A DNA stretch of 64,000 nucleotides, taken from assembly GCA_039817415.1 (NCBI GenBank), contig JBCBVV010000025.1, positions 1-64,000 of the forward strand, read 5' to 3'. The position numbers and the translations under genes were made by a program. Shown here piece by piece: positions 62,867 through 64,000 of this stretch. How positions within the stretch are numbered: the first letter of the stretch is position 1; the number at the start of each line of letters is the position of its first letter. The notes beneath the pieces are model-generated. The model ran no database searches. It worked only from the letters and a program-made list of their open reading frames with translations, and was not told the DNA's origin. Source of the DNA: JALEFZ01 sp039817415 (lineage in GTDB: Bacteria > Bacteroidota > Bacteroidia > J057).

Positions 62867-63589
62867 ATGCATATCCCTCGTCTGACGACCGAACAAATGA
62901 TCGAAGTAGATCGCCTTATGATAGAGGAATACAAGATCGAGTTGATTCAGATGATGGAGAATGCAGGGCGAGGATTGGCTAGATTGGCTAGAGAGCGATT
63001 TTTAGATAACCATCCGACCGGAAAAAAGATCACCATTCTGGCAGGAACAGGAGGAAATGGCGGTGGCGCACTGGTCGCAGCTAGAAGGTTACATGCTTGG
63101 GGCGCAAGGGTAGAAATTGTGCTGACTAAGGAAAGAGAGAAGTTTACGCCCATCCCAGCCCATCAACTATCGATCGTCGAACGATTGAAAATTCCTATTT
63201 TTCAGATAGGAGCAATTGCTAATCTAGGTCAACCTGATTTGATCTTAGATGGCATCATTGGCTATAGCGTTCAAGGGAATCCTAGAGGGAGTGCAAGGGA
63301 AATGATTGATTGGGCGAATGAGCAGCCTTGTCCTATCCTTTCGCTGGATACCCCTTCCGGCCTTAACCTAACAAATGGGACCCTTTATTCACCCATTATC
63401 AAGGCAGCGGCAACCTTGACACTGGCTCTTCCCAAGCATGGCTTATTTGAAACTGCGGCTAAGAAAGTCGTTGGGGAATTGTATTTGGCAGATATCAGCG
63501 TTCCCCCTCAACTGTATACCGAACCTTCCCTTGGAATGGAAGTATCAAGCGAGCTATTTTCCAAGGACGATCTGATCAGAATTGAGTAA
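62867..63589 (+). CDS. nnrE: NAD(P)H-hydrate epimerase (YjeF_N domain only)
   Basis: The 240-residue protein covers only the YjeF N-terminal domain: LTTEQMIEVDRLMIEEY, MMENAGRGLARLA, the loop AGTGGNGGGALVAARRL and LDTPSGLNLTNG. It turns R-NAD(P)HX into the S form so that the dehydratase can repair it. Most bacteria fuse this domain to the dehydratase (NnrD); here that part is absent and not next to it. It starts 15 bases after typA and probably shares its message, then comes the DUF1028 gene after 29 bases. Confidence 0.88.
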   Translation: MHIPRLTTEQMIEVDRLMIEEYKIELIQMMENAGRGLARLARERFLDNHPTGKKITILAGTGGNGGGALVAARRLHAWGARVEIVLTKEREKFTPIPAHQLSIVERLKIPIFQIGAIANLGQPDLILDGIIGYSVQGNPRGSAREMIDWANEQPCPILSLDTPSGLNLTNGTLYSPIIKAAATLTLALPKHGLFETAAKKVVGELYLADISVPPQLYTEPSLGMEVSSELFSKDDLIRIE

Positions 63590-63618
63590 GTTGGGTTGTA
63601 GCACTAAACAATCCATTC

Positions 63619-64000
63619 ATGAAACATCTGCTTGTCCTAATTTGCCTTTTTGCCCTTACCTGCCCTATTCTTTCCGCTCAAGACACGTTTTCCATTGTCG
63701 CACTTGATACCCTCACGGGGGAGGTCGGAGCCGCAGGCGCTTCTTGTGTGGATTTATTCGCTTTTAATATTCCCGATCCAGATTTTCTGGCGGAATTGTT
63801 CCCCGGACAGGGAGCCATTGCAAGCCAGGCCTTTTACATTCCAGCCAATCAACAAGGGGCAAGAGTCAGGATGAATACAGGTGATACACCCGAACAAATT
63901 ATTCAATGGCTCATCACCAATGACATTGAAAATAATCCTGCCATCCGCCAATATGGGATAGTGGGTTACGCAAACAACGAACCTCAAGCTGCGGCTTATA
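63619..64000 (+). CDS. DUF1028 family exported protein, cut by the window end
   Basis: An ATG at 63619 opens a frame that runs off the window; 127 residues are seen. A signal peptide (MKHLLVLICLFALTCPILSAQ) is followed by DTFSIVALDTLTGEVGAAGASC, the start of DUF1028, an Ntn-hydrolase-like family, and RMNTGDTPEQIIQWLITND with NPAIRQYGIVGYA, which also fits. Members are thought to be exported hydrolases or binding proteins; function is unproven. The C-terminus, where a T9SS tail could be, is not visible. Confidence 0.8.
   Translation, partial: MKHLLVLICLFALTCPILSAQDTFSIVALDTLTGEVGAAGASCVDLFAFNIPDPDFLAELFPGQGAIASQAFYIPANQQGARVRMNTGDTPEQIIQWLITNDIENNPAIRQYGIVGYANNEPQAAAY

Noticed and set aside
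1..64000. CRISPR array, prophage, insertion sequence or tRNA
   Set aside because: I looked for regular short repeats with spacers, transposase or phage genes and tRNA-like cloverleaf ends with TTCGA arms and found none I could support.

Overview
The window looks like a chromosomal segment of a Bacteroidota bacterium, most likely a Saprospiria/Lewinella-like marine or aquatic heterotroph; the class is a judgement from gene content, not from a marker phylogeny. The phylum call rests on several genes for proteins ending in T9SS type A sorting domains, SprB-like repeats, a PorE-like OmpA protein, a TonB-dependent receptor with a carboxypeptidase-regulatory N-terminus, DUF5723 and DUF3857 families, the small LptC - TM protein - CorC cluster, and a general lack of Shine-Dalgarno sequences. 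Most of it is core or lineage-typical. I saw no tRNA, rRNA, CRISPR array, insertion sequence or prophage gene.

Layout. 1-7541: the 3' tail of a secreted-protein gene, then two tandem paralogous genes for 1158-residue secreted surface proteins; the spacer between them holds a frameshifted fossil of the upstream gene's sorting-domain tail, which marks the duplication breakpoint. 7768-10989: PDZ aspartyl protease, aldose-1-epimerase-like protein, thioesterase, LOG-family protein. 11194-17392: TonB-dependent receptor followed closely by two paralogous secreted alpha/beta-hydrolase-fold proteins with T9SS tails; neither has a serine at the nucleophile elbow, and the first has the codon use of a highly expressed gene. 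17447-20171 (minus): glutathione peroxidase and polyphosphate kinase. 20472-22697: LptC, small membrane protein, CorC/CNNM-type protein. 22794-35500: LamG-duplicated T9SS protein, an erythromycin-esterase-like secreted protein (minus), NhaC antiporter with an exported N-terminal domain, Crp/Fnr regulator, DUF885 lipoprotein without its metal motif, an unknown secreted protein, a PKD/beta-propeller lipoprotein and an orphan MlaE permease.

35593-48416: PorE-like protein, purM, dnaN (minus), a TPR histidine kinase, a small conserved protein, a lipoprotein and a GH13 pullulanase-type enzyme, then guaB (all minus after the kinase). 48541-56811: a one-TM protein with a degenerate CHAT-like domain, an acidic linker and TPRs; a PseC-like aminotransferase; a site-2 protease (plus); a multi-pass GT-C-like protein and a DUF3857/transglutaminase protein. 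57051-64000: MarR regulator with a probable operator, a DUF5723 barrel with a lipoprotein partner, typA, NAD(P)H-hydrate epimerase and the start of a DUF1028 protein.

Many convergent gene pairs are separated by perfect bidirectional hairpin terminators, and two other pairs overlap at their stop codons. A recurring theme is exported proteins whose enzyme folds have lost catalytic residues (the hydrolase pair, DUF885, and probably the CHAT-like and transglutaminase-like proteins). The best candidates for undescribed biology are the TonB receptor/hydrolase-like cluster (11029-17392), the CHAT-like membrane protein (48541-50613) and the twin surface proteins (1-7541).
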